Part shown: piece by piece, positions 6,269 through 13,040 of the stretch
Layout of the letters: each line of letters starts with the position of its first letter
Numbering within the stretch: the first letter of the stretch is position 1
DNA from: JBMOLC01 sp049324215
Lineage (GTDB): Bacteria > Patescibacteriota > Microgenomatia > UBA8517
Assembly (NCBI GenBank): GCA_049324215.1
Contig: JBMOLC010000006.1
Location: 1-20,888, forward strand
Length of the DNA stretch: 20,888 nt
Direction: 5' to 3'
Made by a program: the position numbers and the translations under genes
Notes under the pieces: generated by a model
The model's database searches: none
What the model saw: the letters and a program-made list of their open reading frames with translations, nothing else
Told to the model about the DNA's origin: nothing

Positions 6269-6535
6269 GGTGTTGGCGGCTAGCGCGTCAGCGCTTTCCG
6301 CCGCTCCCCGCCGCGAGGGGAAAGAAAAAAGAAAGCGGCGGGGGCGGAAAAACGGAATACCCCCGCGACGGCAGGCCTTGATAAATCACCCCTTGGATGA
6401 GGTGAGGAACGGCGAAGCCCTTTAATTGTTTCGAGCCGAGGGACGCGCGGTACTAACTATTAAAACAGGTATCACTTCACCGCAGCCCCGCCCTAGCGGG
6501 GCCACTCGCCCAAAGCAGGGGGTGCCGCCAACACC
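6269..6535. ncRNA. GC-rich structured element with 12-bp inverted-repeat ends (candidate ncRNA or small mobile element)
   Basis: A 267-bp block is closed by a perfect 12-bp inverted repeat, GGTGTTGGCGGC (6269-6280) and GCCGCCAACACC (6524-6535). Inside are at least four further hairpins: AGCGC/GCGCT (6282-6295), a long stem 6295-6314 with 6335-6350 enclosing a 20-nt purine loop, TCACC/GGTGA (6386-6405), and GCCCCGC-CCTA-GCGGGGC (6485-6502). Its base composition is far more GC-rich than its surroundings and there is no long open frame. The closing helix and multibranched interior look like a folded RNA; the end repeats would also suit a MITE-like element. I checked for the conserved cores of tmRNA, RNase P RNA and SRP RNA on both strands and saw none. 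Strand and family are unresolved. Confidence 0.45.
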
Positions 6536-6542
6536 TTAGATT

Positions 6543-6686
6543 GGGTGGGTGGGTCTTAGGGGAGCATCTTTGGACTTAATATTTTACGTTGGCACGCACG
6601 GGTTGGGTGGGATTCGCGGAAAGGGAGTAAATTAGCTCTTTTCAAGATAACAATTTTGACCGCGTACGGGCAGGGTGGGACAAGGG
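6543..6686 (+). repeat. Three G-quadruplex motifs in a row
   Basis: Three G-rich tracts on the plus strand fit four-tract G-quadruplex patterns: 6543-6562 (G3-T-G3-T-G3-TCTTA-G4), 6600-6625 (G3-TT-G3-T-G3, 11-nt loop, G3) and 6668-6686 (G3-CA-G3-T-G3-ACAA-G3). They start 57 and 68 bp apart and each is followed by an AT-rich stretch. A partly matching unit without the G-runs occurs later: TTCGCGGAA is found at 6613-6621 and 6809-6817, in both cases followed by GAGT and an AT-rich segment, suggesting a diverged repeat family. Function unknown. Confidence 0.6.
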
Positions 6687-6723
6687 AAAAATTTCCTTTA
6701 ACTTAAATTATTTGTTAATATAT

Positions 6724-6788
6724 GGTCGCCGAAGACGACCAAAATCGCGCCTTCCAAAAATAGCGGAGGCGAGGCCGCAGGCCGAGCC
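6724..6788. other. Two small hairpins between the G-rich array and the greA promoter
   Basis: GGTCG (6724-6728) pairs with CGACC (6736-6740) around a 7-nt loop. A second hairpin pairs GGC-GA-GGCC (6768-6776) with GGCC-GA-GCC (6780-6788) around a GCA loop, with tandem GA mismatches in the middle. Neither is followed by a T-run, so they are not classical terminators. They may belong to the same untranslated or structured region as the preceding element. The stretch from 6789 to about 6880 holds nothing else I can support. Confidence 0.35.
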
Positions 6789-6900
6789 GGAGCTGTGACA
6801 ATTCAGGGTTCGCGGAATTTGAGTCAATAACAATCAATAAATTGATTTCGAATTTTTTCGTATAAGGTCACAAAAGCTTCTTGACAACTTCTTCTCGAGC

Positions 6901-6929
6901 TTGACAAAAGTACCCAAGAAGACTAAAAT
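6901..6929 (+). promoter_or_regulatory. Consensus sigma-70-type promoter of greA
   Basis: TTGACA (6901-6906), a 17-bp spacer, and TAAAAT (6924-6929) form a near-perfect promoter reading toward greA, predicting transcription start near 6936 and a leader of about 60 nt. A second TTGACA lies exactly 20 bp upstream (6881-6886), without a matching -10. Confidence 0.8.
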
Positions 6930-6951
6930 TCTTTCGTACTGAAATAAGATT

Positions 6952-6988
6952 TCCCCTCCTTTTTATCAGCCACGGGGGGATTTTTTTT
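6952..6988 (+). terminator. greA: Terminator-like hairpin with T8 in the greA leader
   Basis: TCCCCTC (6952-6958) can pair with GGGGGGA (6974-6980) to give a 7-bp stem including one G-T pair, loop of 15 nt, followed immediately by eight T (6981-6988). It lies between the greA promoter and its ATG at 6997, so it would act as an attenuator. E. coli greA likewise has a leader terminator that yields the GraL small RNAs; whether that is analogous here is inference. No ribosome-binding sequence is visible at normal spacing before the ATG, since the G-run is 17 nt away. Confidence 0.5.
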
Positions 6989-6996
6989 CATCAGAT

Positions 6997-7461
6997 ATGT
7001 CTAATAAACAGGTTCAAATGACAAAAGAAGGGGTTGACGCCCTCGAAAAAGAGCTCGCAGAGCTGGTCAATGAAAAACGACCGAAGCTGGTCGAGCGGCT
7101 GGCCAATGCCAGAGCCCAAGGGGACTTAACCGAAAATAGCGACTATGCCAATGCCAAAGAGGAACTTGAGTTTCTAGACGGCCGAATTGCCGAGCTTGAA
7201 GAGGTTTTAAAGACCGCAACGGTCGTTTCGGCCAGTAACAAAAAGAACGGTATTGACGTAGGTACAAAAGTCACCTTAAGGGTAAACGGAGAGAAACACG
7301 TTTACGACATAGTTGGGGAGTGGGAGGCGGATCCAGCCAACAAAAAAATTTCTCCTGAATCCCCCCTTGGACAGGCTCTATTTGGCAAAAAAGTTGGCGA
7401 AAAGGTTGAAGTCGAGGCTCCAGCAGGAAAAGTTGAATACGAAATTCTAGCTATCGAATAA
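6997..7461 (+). CDS. greA: Transcription elongation factor GreA
   Basis: 154 residues, the normal length for GreA, which rescues backtracked RNA polymerase by stimulating cleavage of the nascent transcript through the secondary channel. The N-terminal coiled coil (about 8-77) carries the conserved tip sequence GDLTENSDYANAKEE with acidic residues that act at the polymerase active site; the C-terminal domain has VGTKVTLRV, YDIVGEWEADPANKKIS and SPLGQALFGKKVGE, typical GreA/GreB globular-domain motifs. A start at Met8 is possible but the first Met gives the usual family N-terminus. The gene has its own consensus promoter and a leader with a terminator-like hairpin, and lies 25 bp before lysS. 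Confidence 0.96.
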   Translation: MSNKQVQMTKEGVDALEKELAELVNEKRPKLVERLANARAQGDLTENSDYANAKEELEFLDGRIAELEEVLKTATVVSASNKKNGIDVGTKVTLRVNGEKHVYDIVGEWEADPANKKISPESPLGQALFGKKVGEKVEVEAPAGKVEYEILAIE

Positions 7462-7486
7462 CCCCGGTGCTACAATAGCGGGGAGA
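7462..7486 (+). promoter_or_regulatory. lysS: Hairpin / extended -10 in front of lysS
   Basis: CCCCG (7462-7466) and CGGGG (7479-7483) form a 5-bp stem just after the greA stop. Its loop contains TGC-TACAAT (7468-7476), an extended -10-like sequence 10 nt before the lysS ATG at 7487. The only purine-rich sequence before the ATG (GGGGAGA) is inside or next to this stem and is very close to the start codon. So lysS may have a separate short-leader transcript, or its initiation may depend on hairpin opening. Confidence 0.35.
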
Positions 7487-9049
7487 ATGTATTGGGCGGA
7501 CAAAATCGCCGAAAGTATTGTTTCTTCAAAAAAGTTCAAACCCTACTGGGTCGACGACATGAAGACCCTTTCGGGGTTTGCTCATATTGGTTCGATAAGG
7601 GGACCAATCATTCATGATTTGATATATAAATCGTTAAAGGCTAATGGTCAAAAAGTAAAATATACCTTTGTTTTCAATGATTTTGATCCCATTGACAGTT
7701 TGTCTTCTGACTTAAAAGAAAAATTTTCAAATTACATGGGGGTTCCATTAAGGGCAGCCCCCTCTCCCCAACCTGGCTATAAAAGTTTTGCTGATTATTT
7801 TTGTTCCAATTTTAGAGAAGTATTCAAAACGTTGGGGATAGAGGCTGAGTTTCTATCTTCTTGGGATATGTATCATGAGGGAAAGTTTGATGAAGTTATA
7901 AGAGTTGCACTTGATAACACTGAAAAGATTCAGGATATCTACAAAAGGATAAGCGGAAGCCAAAAAAAAGAGCAGGGTTGGTTGCCGTTTCAGGTTGTTT
8001 GCGAGAACTGCGGGAAACTTGGCACGACCAAAGTTTATGCTTGGGACGGGAAGGAAGTTTCTTATCGATGTGAGCCAAACTTAGTAACTTGGGCTCAGGG
8101 GTGCGGCCACGAAGGTAAGATTTCCCCCTTCGGAGGGACAGGGAAACTTCCCTGGAAAGTTGATTGGCCGGCTCATTGGAGAGTAATTGGGGTAACAATA
8201 GAAGGAGCAGGAAAAGACCTTGCTTCCAAGGGGGGAGCCTATGACATTGCGATGGAGATTTCAGAGGAAGTTTTTGGGTATTCCAGACCTTATAAACTTC
8301 CATATGAACACTTTTTGATTGGCGGAAGGAAAATGTCCACATCAAAAGGTTTGGGGTTAAGAGCGCGCGATTGGATTAAGATGGTTCCACCCGAGATTGG
8401 CCGGTTTCTTTTTGTCAAGTCGAATTATAGAGAGGCTTTGGAGTTTAACCCCTTTGGCACTATGGCAATCCCTGACCTTTTTGACGAGTACGATAGGTGC
8501 TGGAAGGCATTTGTTGAGGGGTCGGATGAAACCCTAGCGAGAACATTCGAGCTAGCTCAGATTAAGAGAACTCCTCCTAAAAAAGATTTGTTTTTGCCGA
8601 GGTTTAAGGACGTCGCCAATTATCTGCAGTTTCCCGATGTCGTACTGGCCAAGAAATTCGCCGAGATAAAAGGAGCAGAACTTACAAAAGAGGAGTTGGG
8701 AATTTTGGCTGAAAGGGAAAAATACGCCAAGGTTTGGGTTGAAGAGTACGCACCGGCTGAGTACAGGGTTGGGATGTCGGAAGAGCTTCCAAAGGAAGCT
8801 TCTAAACTAGATAGAGAGCAGAAAGAATTTTTGTCTAGGGTCGCTAACCTCCTTGAAAAGATGAAAGATCCTGGGAGCCTTCAACAGGAACTCTATAAGG
8901 TGGCAAAAAAGGGCGGAGAGGTCAAGAAGGCATTCGCAGGAATATACCTTGCAATGATCGGGCAAGACCATGGTCCTAAGGCAGCATGGTTCCTTCTTTC
9001 GTATCCAAAGGAAAAAGTCATTAAAAGACTAAAGGAAGCCTCCAAATGA
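7487..9049 (+). CDS. lysS: Lysyl-tRNA synthetase, class I
   Basis: 520-residue class I (archaeal-type, LysK-like) lysyl-tRNA synthetase, which activates lysine with ATP and charges tRNA-Lys in the cytoplasm. The class I signatures are clear: HIGS at residues 33-36 (SGFAHIGSIRGP) and KMSTSKG near residues 282-288. A Cys-rich insert (CENCGKLG ... RCE ... GCGHEG, about 170-208) looks like a zinc ribbon. The C-terminal part is helical, as in the anticodon-binding cage. Most bacteria use an unrelated class II enzyme; class I LysRS is found in archaea, spirochaetes, alphaproteobacteria and some CPR lineages. The stop overlaps the next start (ATGA), so it is co-translated with the HD gene. Confidence 0.95.
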   Translation: MYWADKIAESIVSSKKFKPYWVDDMKTLSGFAHIGSIRGPIIHDLIYKSLKANGQKVKYTFVFNDFDPIDSLSSDLKEKFSNYMGVPLRAAPSPQPGYKSFADYFCSNFREVFKTLGIEAEFLSSWDMYHEGKFDEVIRVALDNTEKIQDIYKRISGSQKKEQGWLPFQVVCENCGKLGTTKVYAWDGKEVSYRCEPNLVTWAQGCGHEGKISPFGGTGKLPWKVDWPAHWRVIGVTIEGAGKDLASKGGAYDIAMEISEEVFGYSRPYKLPYEHFLIGGRKMSTSKGLGLRARDWIKMVPPEIGRFLFVKSNYREALEFNPFGTMAIPDLFDEYDRCWKAFVEGSDETLARTFELAQIKRTPPKKDLFLPRFKDVANYLQFPDVVLAKKFAEIKGAELTKEELGILAEREKYAKVWVEEYAPAEYRVGMSEELPKEASKLDREQKEFLSRVANLLEKMKDPGSLQQELYKVAKKGGEVKKAFAGIYLAMIGQDHGPKAAWFLLSYPKEKVIKRLKEASK

Positions 9050-9636
9050 TAACCAGAGAACGAGCTATTTCCCTTCTTCACAAAAACATGGAGTCTCAGA
9101 ATTTAAGGAGACACTGCTATGCGGTTGAGGCAGTCATGCGGGCCCTGGCCAGATATTTTAAGGAAGATGAAGAAAAATGGGGGATAGTTGGACTTCTCCA
9201 TGACGGAGACTACGAAAAAACAAAAGAAACTCCGGGAAAACACACCCTTCTAATGGTTGATTGGCTCAAGGAAGCGGGGGAAAGAGATTCCGAGATACTT
9301 AATGCCATACTCACCCACAACTATGCCCACCTGGTAGACCCGGAGATAGGTGACAGAACGGTAAGAGAGCCGAAGACTAATCTTGAGTGGAGCCTTTATT
9401 GTTGTGATGAGCTTACCGGCCTAATTGTAGCCGTAGCTCTCGTTAGACCCGACAAAAGAATTTCTTCGGTAACTGTTAACCATGTGATGAAAAAGTGGAA
9501 GGAAAAATCCTTTGCCGCCGGGGTAAACAGAAAACAGATTGAGATGTGCGAAGAGAAACTCAATATCCCCTTAAGAGAATTTATTGGTATTGCCCTTGAA
9601 GCCATGCAGGGAATTTCGGAAGATTTGGGACTATAA
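9046..9636 (+). CDS. HD-domain hydrolase
   Basis: 196-residue HD-superfamily metal-dependent phosphohydrolase. Metal ligands seen: His in RRHCYAVEAVM (first H), the doublet LLHDGDYEK (H-D at about residues 51-52), KHTLLMVDWL, and a final acidic/His segment ILTHNYAHLVD; later CCDELTGLIVA resembles the last conserved Asp region of HDIG proteins. Such proteins hydrolyse nucleotides or phosphomonoesters; the substrate is not evident. Translation is probably coupled to lysS through the 4-bp ATGA overlap. Its stop codon TAA lies inside the TATAAT box of serS. No signal peptide or membrane segment. Confidence 0.88.
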   Translation: MITRERAISLLHKNMESQNLRRHCYAVEAVMRALARYFKEDEEKWGIVGLLHDGDYEKTKETPGKHTLLMVDWLKEAGERDSEILNAILTHNYAHLVDPEIGDRTVREPKTNLEWSLYCCDELTGLIVAVALVRPDKRISSVTVNHVMKKWKEKSFAAGVNRKQIEMCEEKLNIPLREFIGIALEAMQGISEDLGL

Positions 9637-9637
9637 T
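9632..9637 (+). promoter_or_regulatory. serS: -10 box of serS, predicted leaderless transcript
   Basis: A perfect TATAAT lies 6 nt before the serS ATG (9644) and overlaps the stop codon of the HD gene. With the usual 6-8 nt distance between -10 and the start of transcription, the mRNA would begin at or next to the start codon. No clear -35 is visible at 17-18 bp. Confidence 0.6.
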
Positions 9638-9643
9638 CTAGAT

Positions 9644-10891
9644 ATGCTCGACATTCAATTTATTCGCGAAAACACGGAAAAAGTTAAAAAGGGTGTTACC
9701 GCAAAACAGATTGACGCCTCTTTGGTTGATCAGGTTTTAGAGCTTGATGCCAAAAGAAGAAAACTGATTGCTGAAGTTGAGGAGCTGCGCGAAAAAAGAA
9801 ATAAAATTGCGAAAGAGGGAAAAGCTTCGGAGGAAGGCAAAAAGATAAAAGAGGAACTTAAAGACAAAGGGTCGGAACTCTCCAAAGTTGAGGAAGAATA
9901 TAAAGACGCCTTAAGCCAAATTCCAAATCTACCGGCTGGGGATGTTAAAGAAGGCAAAGACGAAAGCCAAAATGATGTCGTCAGAAGCTGGGGAGAACCC
10001 GAGAAATTCGATTTTAAAGTTCGTGACCATCTTGATTTAGGCGAGGCCTTAGGAGTCATTGATGTTGAGCGGGCTGCTAAAGTTTCAGGAACCCGTTTTG
10101 GCTACTTAAAAGGGGATGCGGCACTTCTTGAGTTTGCGCTAGTCCAATTTGCGCTTGAGAATTTGATAAAAGAGGGATTCACCCCTGTTATTCCGCCTGT
10201 TCTTATCAAGAAAAAATCTATGTGGGGGATGGGCTATTTGGAGCACGGCGGAGAAGAAAATATGTATGTTCTGGAAAAAGACAATCTCATTTTAGTTGGC
10301 ACCAGCGAACAGTCCCTCGGCCCGATGCACGCCGGAGAGACCCTTCCTGCTTCAAAACTTCCTTTAAGATATGTTGGTTTTTCACCTTGCTTCAGAAGAG
10401 AAGCCGGGACCTACGGTAAAGATACGCGTGGCATTATGCGGGTTCATCAATTCGACAAAGTTGAGATGTTCTCCTTTACAAAACCTGAAGATTCGGATAA
10501 AGAACACGAATATCTTCTTTCTTTGGAGGAAAGACTTCTTCAGGCCCTTAAAATTCCCTACCGGCTCGTAAAGATGTGTTCGGGTGACTTGGGAGCTCCC
10601 GCCGCCAGGAAATATGATTTGGAAGCCTTCATGCCCGGTCAGGGAGAGTATCGGGAGGTCACCTCAACTTCAAATACCACCGATTTTCAGGCCAGAAGGC
10701 TGGGAATTAAGTATCAGAACGGTGATAAAGCAGATTATGTCCATACCTTAAACGGAACCGCATTTGCCATTGGTCGCACAATCATTGCAATTTTGGAAAA
10801 TTACCAACAAAAAGACGGTTCAGTAGTTATCCCCGAAGTTCTGCGTAAATGGGTGGGGAAAGACAAAATTACCCCGTTGCTTGACAAGTAA
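9644..10891 (+). CDS. serS: Seryl-tRNA synthetase
   Basis: 415-residue class II seryl-tRNA synthetase that charges tRNA-Ser (and tRNA-Sec where present). The start MLDIQFIREN is the family N-terminus; an upstream in-frame ATG at 9584 lies within the HD gene and is rejected. Residues about 28-105 form the tRNA-binding antiparallel coiled coil (KRRKLIAEVEELREKRN). The catalytic core shows GTSEQSLGPMHAGETLP, class II motif 2 FSPCFRREAGTYGKDTRG, and motif 3 LNGTAFAIGRTIIAILENYQ. The C-terminus IPEVLRKWVGKDKI is the normal SerRS tail. That tail's DNA is repeated at the end of the downstream PIN-toxin gene. The TTGACA of the toxin-antitoxin promoter lies in the last codons. Confidence 0.97.
   Translation: MLDIQFIRENTEKVKKGVTAKQIDASLVDQVLELDAKRRKLIAEVEELREKRNKIAKEGKASEEGKKIKEELKDKGSELSKVEEEYKDALSQIPNLPAGDVKEGKDESQNDVVRSWGEPEKFDFKVRDHLDLGEALGVIDVERAAKVSGTRFGYLKGDAALLEFALVQFALENLIKEGFTPVIPPVLIKKKSMWGMGYLEHGGEENMYVLEKDNLILVGTSEQSLGPMHAGETLPASKLPLRYVGFSPCFRREAGTYGKDTRGIMRVHQFDKVEMFSFTKPEDSDKEHEYLLSLEERLLQALKIPYRLVKMCSGDLGAPAARKYDLEAFMPGQGEYREVTSTSNTTDFQARRLGIKYQNGDKADYVHTLNGTAFAIGRTIIAILENYQQKDGSVVIPEVLRKWVGKDKITPLLDK
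10834..10872 (+). repeat. Direct repeat copy 1 (3' end of serS)
   Basis: 39 bp beginning CGAAGTTCTGCGTAA and ending AATTAC match 11555-11593 at 36 of 39 positions. Both copies are in the same reading frame and encode (E)VLRKWVGKD(K/R)IT. Two of the three differences are synonymous, the third is Lys to Arg. This copy is the native serS tail, since the sequence fits the conserved C-terminus of SerRS. Confidence 0.9.
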
Positions 10892-10909
10892 TACAAATTT
10901 TAATAGTAT
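10881..10909 (+). promoter_or_regulatory. Promoter of the AbrB/PIN toxin-antitoxin operon
   Basis: TTGACA (10881-10886), a 17-bp spacer, and TAGTAT (10904-10909) form a strong promoter. The start codon of the antitoxin (10917) lies 7 nt after the -10, predicting a leaderless message. TTGACA overlaps the last codons of serS. AbrB-type antitoxins usually bind their own promoter; no clear inverted-repeat operator was seen. Confidence 0.75.
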
Positions 10910-10916
10910 TACTTAT

Positions 10917-11150
10917 ATGTTAGGTATAACGACTGTTACCCAGAAGGGGCAAATAACGATTCCGAAGCGTATCCGCGAAACATTGTCTATCAACAAATAC
11001 GATAAAGTCTATGTTGAAGCAAAGAATAATTACATCAAAGTGACGCCCGCAAGAAACATTTTGGACATTGCGCCTCTGGCCAAAGCCCCCAAGGGAAAAG
11101 ACGCTCTAAAGGCGCGAGAAGCGATGGAGAAGACCTACTCCAGGGTGTAG
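10917..11150 (+). CDS. AbrB/MazE-like (SpoVT-AbrB fold) antitoxin
   Basis: 77-residue protein with the swapped-hairpin AbrB DNA-binding fold: TTVTQKGQITIPKRIRETL (5-23) is the characteristic N-terminal motif, followed by VYVEAKNNYIKVTPA. The C-terminal half (about 45-77, Lys/Ala-rich) would be the flexible part that neutralises the toxin. It would form dimers that repress the operon and bind the PIN toxin. The chosen start MLGITTV is 7 nt after the -10 box; an upstream in-frame start at 10881 would begin within serS and within the -35, so is rejected. The TAG stop is directly followed by the toxin ATG. Confidence 0.9.
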   Translation: MLGITTVTQKGQITIPKRIRETLSINKYDKVYVEAKNNYIKVTPARNILDIAPLAKAPKGKDALKAREAMEKTYSRV

Positions 11151-11606
11151 ATGGACTATTTTATCGACTCCAATATTTTTTTGAGAGTCATTGTCGAAGA
11201 GGATAAGAAAAGTTTCTTGGAGTGTAAGAATTTATTTCAAGCAATTGAAGACAGAAAGCTTCGTTGGTTTTCCTCAAATATTGTTCTGGCGGAAGTTGTT
11301 TGGGTTTTGGCCTCTTTTTATAAATTAAAAAAAGAGAAAATTTTGGCCGGTCTTGCGGGTATTAGAAACTTGAGGGGTTTTAATTTGGTTGACAAATTTC
11401 AGTTTGATTTGGCATTAAGGCTTTATTCTAAATCTCAAGTGAAATTCGTCGATTGTCTGATAGCTTCGGTACCTCAAATTTCAGCGAAAGCATGGACAGT
11501 GGTTTCTTACGATAAAGATTTCGACAAACTTGGGGTTTCAAGAGTCGAACCAGACGAAGTTCTGCGTAAGTGGGTGGGGAAAGATAGAATTACTTTAAGG
11601 ATTTAG
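11151..11606 (+). CDS. VapC-like PIN-domain toxin with a C-terminal tail copied from serS
   Basis: 151-residue PIN-domain endoribonuclease of the VapC type, which cleaves RNA when released from its antitoxin. Acidic catalytic residues are visible: Asp6 in FIDSNIFL, Glu in VLAEVVWVL (about residue 49), Asp in KFVDCLIAS (about 102), and Asp in YDKDFDKLG (about 122-126). The PIN fold should end near VSRVEP; the remaining residues DEVLRKWVGKDRITLRI are unlike VapC ends and are nearly identical to the SerRS C-terminus, encoded by the second copy of the 39-bp repeat. So the gene gained its end from serS when the cassette inserted. Its stop overlaps the convergent gene's stop by 4 bp. Confidence 0.9.
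   Translation: MDYFIDSNIFLRVIVEEDKKSFLECKNLFQAIEDRKLRWFSSNIVLAEVVWVLASFYKLKKEKILAGLAGIRNLRGFNLVDKFQFDLALRLYSKSQVKFVDCLIASVPQISAKAWTVVSYDKDFDKLGVSRVEPDEVLRKWVGKDRITLRI
11555..11593 (+). repeat. Direct repeat copy 2 (3' end of the PIN-toxin gene)
   Basis: Second copy of the 39-bp repeat found at the end of serS, 721 bp downstream of copy 1. The two copies flank exactly the serS stop region plus the toxin-antitoxin genes, as target-site or att-type duplications flank an inserted cassette. It now encodes the last residues of the toxin before a TAG at 11604-11606. Confidence 0.9.
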
Positions 11607-11833
11607 ATTGTTTGGCGAGATTCAAGTTTGGTGATTCTATCTTCGTGATCGGAAATTCTATGAGCCATAAGAGTTCTTTCGTCTCTAGAGTCCCTAATCT
11701 CTTTAACAAATGCATCGAGTTTGTCAAAAAAATCACTTTTGAGTGCTAATAGGGCTTCCCGGAATTCTTCTTTAGTTACAAAAATAGATCTCAGCCGTTT
11801 TTCGATTAGATTTAAATCCTTTACAGTAATCAT
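11603..11833 (-). CDS. Small coiled-coil protein of unknown function
   Basis: 76 residues, predicted to be almost entirely helical: VKDLNLIEKRLRSIFVTKEE at the start and a heptad-rich end ERTLMAHRISDHEDRITKLE, suggesting oligomerisation. No enzymatic motif, signal peptide or membrane segment. Similar short coiled-coil proteins are common in Microgenomates-like genomes, but no function can be assigned. Its promoter is very good (TTGACA-N17-TTTAAT, ATG 6 nt after the -10), which argues that it is expressed. Its 3' end overlaps the toxin gene's stop by 4 bp. Confidence 0.7.
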   Translation of the reverse strand: MITVKDLNLIEKRLRSIFVTKEEFREALLALKSDFFDKLDAFVKEIRDSRDERTLMAHRISDHEDRITKLESRQTI

Positions 11834-11839
11834 GCCTTG

Positions 11840-11868
11840 ATTAAAACTAATGAAAAGGAATTTGTCAA
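11840..11868 (-). promoter_or_regulatory. Promoter of the small coiled-coil gene
   Basis: On the minus strand TTGACA (11863-11868), a 17-bp spacer and TTTAAT (11840-11845) precede the ATG at 11833 by 6 nt, predicting a leaderless message. The -35 directly abuts the mgsA stop codon at 11869. Confidence 0.7.
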
Positions 11869-13032
11869 TCAGGGTTTATAATACTTTCTACCTTTGAGTT
11901 TTTCGGGAAGTAGAGATTCTTTGGTATATTTTTCATAACCCTCTCCATATCCGATATCTTTCATTAGCTTCGTTACCGGGTTTCTTATTTTTAGTGGAAC
12001 GGCTAAGTTTCCGAATCTTTTTACGTCAGCTACTGCCCTAAAATAGGCATCATAAGCCGAGCGGTCTTTTTTGGCAGAGGCTAAGTAGGCCGTGCCGTGG
12101 GCCAGATTTATTGCGCATTCTGGATAACCTATTTGGTCGCAGGCTCTGAAGACTTCATTAGCCACAACTAGTGCCGTTGGTTGAGCCATGCCGATGTCTT
12201 CGGAGGCAAAAATAACCATTCTTCTGGCTATATAAAGAGGGTCTTGTCCGGCCTCGACCATTCTCGCCAAGTAGTAAAGAGCAGCATTTATATCAGAGGC
12301 CCTCAAGGATTTAATATAGGCTGAAGTGATATTATAATACTCTTCTCCCTTTTTATCGAAGATGAATTGTCTTCTCTGAAGTGCCTGTTCAATCAATTGA
12401 AGTGATAATTTTTTAGATCTTGTTAGGTTTGAGGCAATTTCGAGAACCACCAACACCACCCGTGCATCTCCATTAGAGGATTCGAGCAGAAAATTGCGAG
12501 TGTCCTTTTCTAGAGAAACTTTTAAATATTTTTCCCCTCGTTTGAGAATAATCGCCAGCTCCTTTTGGGTCAGCTGATTGAGAACCAAAACCCTGGTTCT
12601 TGAAAGAAGGGGCCCTATTACCTCAAAGGAGGGGTTTTCGGTAGTTGCCCCGATTAGAGTTATGTCGCCTCTTTCGACATAGGGGAGAAGCTTTGCCTGT
12701 TGAGCCTTATTGAATCTGTGAATTTCGTCGATTACGACAATGGGAGGAAATAAATCTCCCTCTTTCAAAATTTTTTCTACCTCTTTAACCGAAGTGTCAA
12801 CCGCCGAAAATTCGTAATACGGTCGTTTTAATTCACTGGCGATTATTCTTGCAAGAGTTGTTTTACCCGATCCCGGAGGACCCCAAAATATTAACGAGGG
12901 GAAAAATCCTGTCTTGACCGCAGAAGACAAAAGCTTACTAATTACTCCCTTTTTTCCTGTCAAGTGCTCTTGTCCAACAAACAAAGAGAGTTTCTTGGGT
13001 CTTAAAAGTTCAGGAAGCGGTTCTTTTGCCAT
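11869..13032 (-). CDS. rarA: Replication-associated recombination protein A (MgsA/RarA AAA+ ATPase)
   Basis: 387-residue AAA+ ATPase of the RarA/MgsA/WRNIP1 family that acts at stalled replication forks with SSB and the replisome. Walker A is GPPGSGKTTLA (about 51-61), Walker B VVIDEIHRF (about 97-105), and GATTENPSFEV (about 128-138) is the hallmark sensor-1 region of the family, related to RuvB and clamp-loader ATPases. The C-terminal half (SAYIKSLRASDINAALYYLARM, EDIGMAQPTAL, then GTAYLASAKKD) is the usual tetramerisation domain. It is shorter than E. coli RarA (447) mainly at the N-terminus. The start is supported by a -10 box 8 nt upstream on the minus strand. Confidence 0.95.
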   Translation of the reverse strand: MAKEPLPELLRPKKLSLFVGQEHLTGKKGVISKLLSSAVKTGFFPSLIFWGPPGSGKTTLARIIASELKRPYYEFSAVDTSVKEVEKILKEGDLFPPIVVIDEIHRFNKAQQAKLLPYVERGDITLIGATTENPSFEVIGPLLSRTRVLVLNQLTQKELAIILKRGEKYLKVSLEKDTRNFLLESSNGDARVVLVVLEIASNLTRSKKLSLQLIEQALQRRQFIFDKKGEEYYNITSAYIKSLRASDINAALYYLARMVEAGQDPLYIARRMVIFASEDIGMAQPTALVVANEVFRACDQIGYPECAINLAHGTAYLASAKKDRSAYDAYFRAVADVKRFGNLAVPLKIRNPVTKLMKDIGYGEGYEKYTKESLLPEKLKGRKYYKP

Positions 13033-13040
13033 AGTCGCTC

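Noticed and set aside
6269..6535. tmRNA, RNase P RNA or SRP RNA
   Set aside because: I looked on both strands for the conserved cores (tmRNA ends and tag, GAGGAAAGTCC of RNase P, the SRP helix-8 motif) and found none.
6208..6996. Replication origin
   Set aside because: No TTATNCACA-type DnaA boxes were seen and no dnaA, dnaN or parAB gene is near; AT-rich spacers and G-rich tracts alone are not enough.
9584..9643. Upstream start for serS (9584)
   Set aside because: Lies within the HD-domain gene and upstream of the TATAAT box; MLDIQFIREN at 9644 is the normal SerRS N-terminus.
10881..10916. Upstream start for the AbrB-type antitoxin
   Set aside because: The extra residues would be encoded within the -35/-10 promoter and the serS end; the AbrB motif begins a few residues after Met at 10917.
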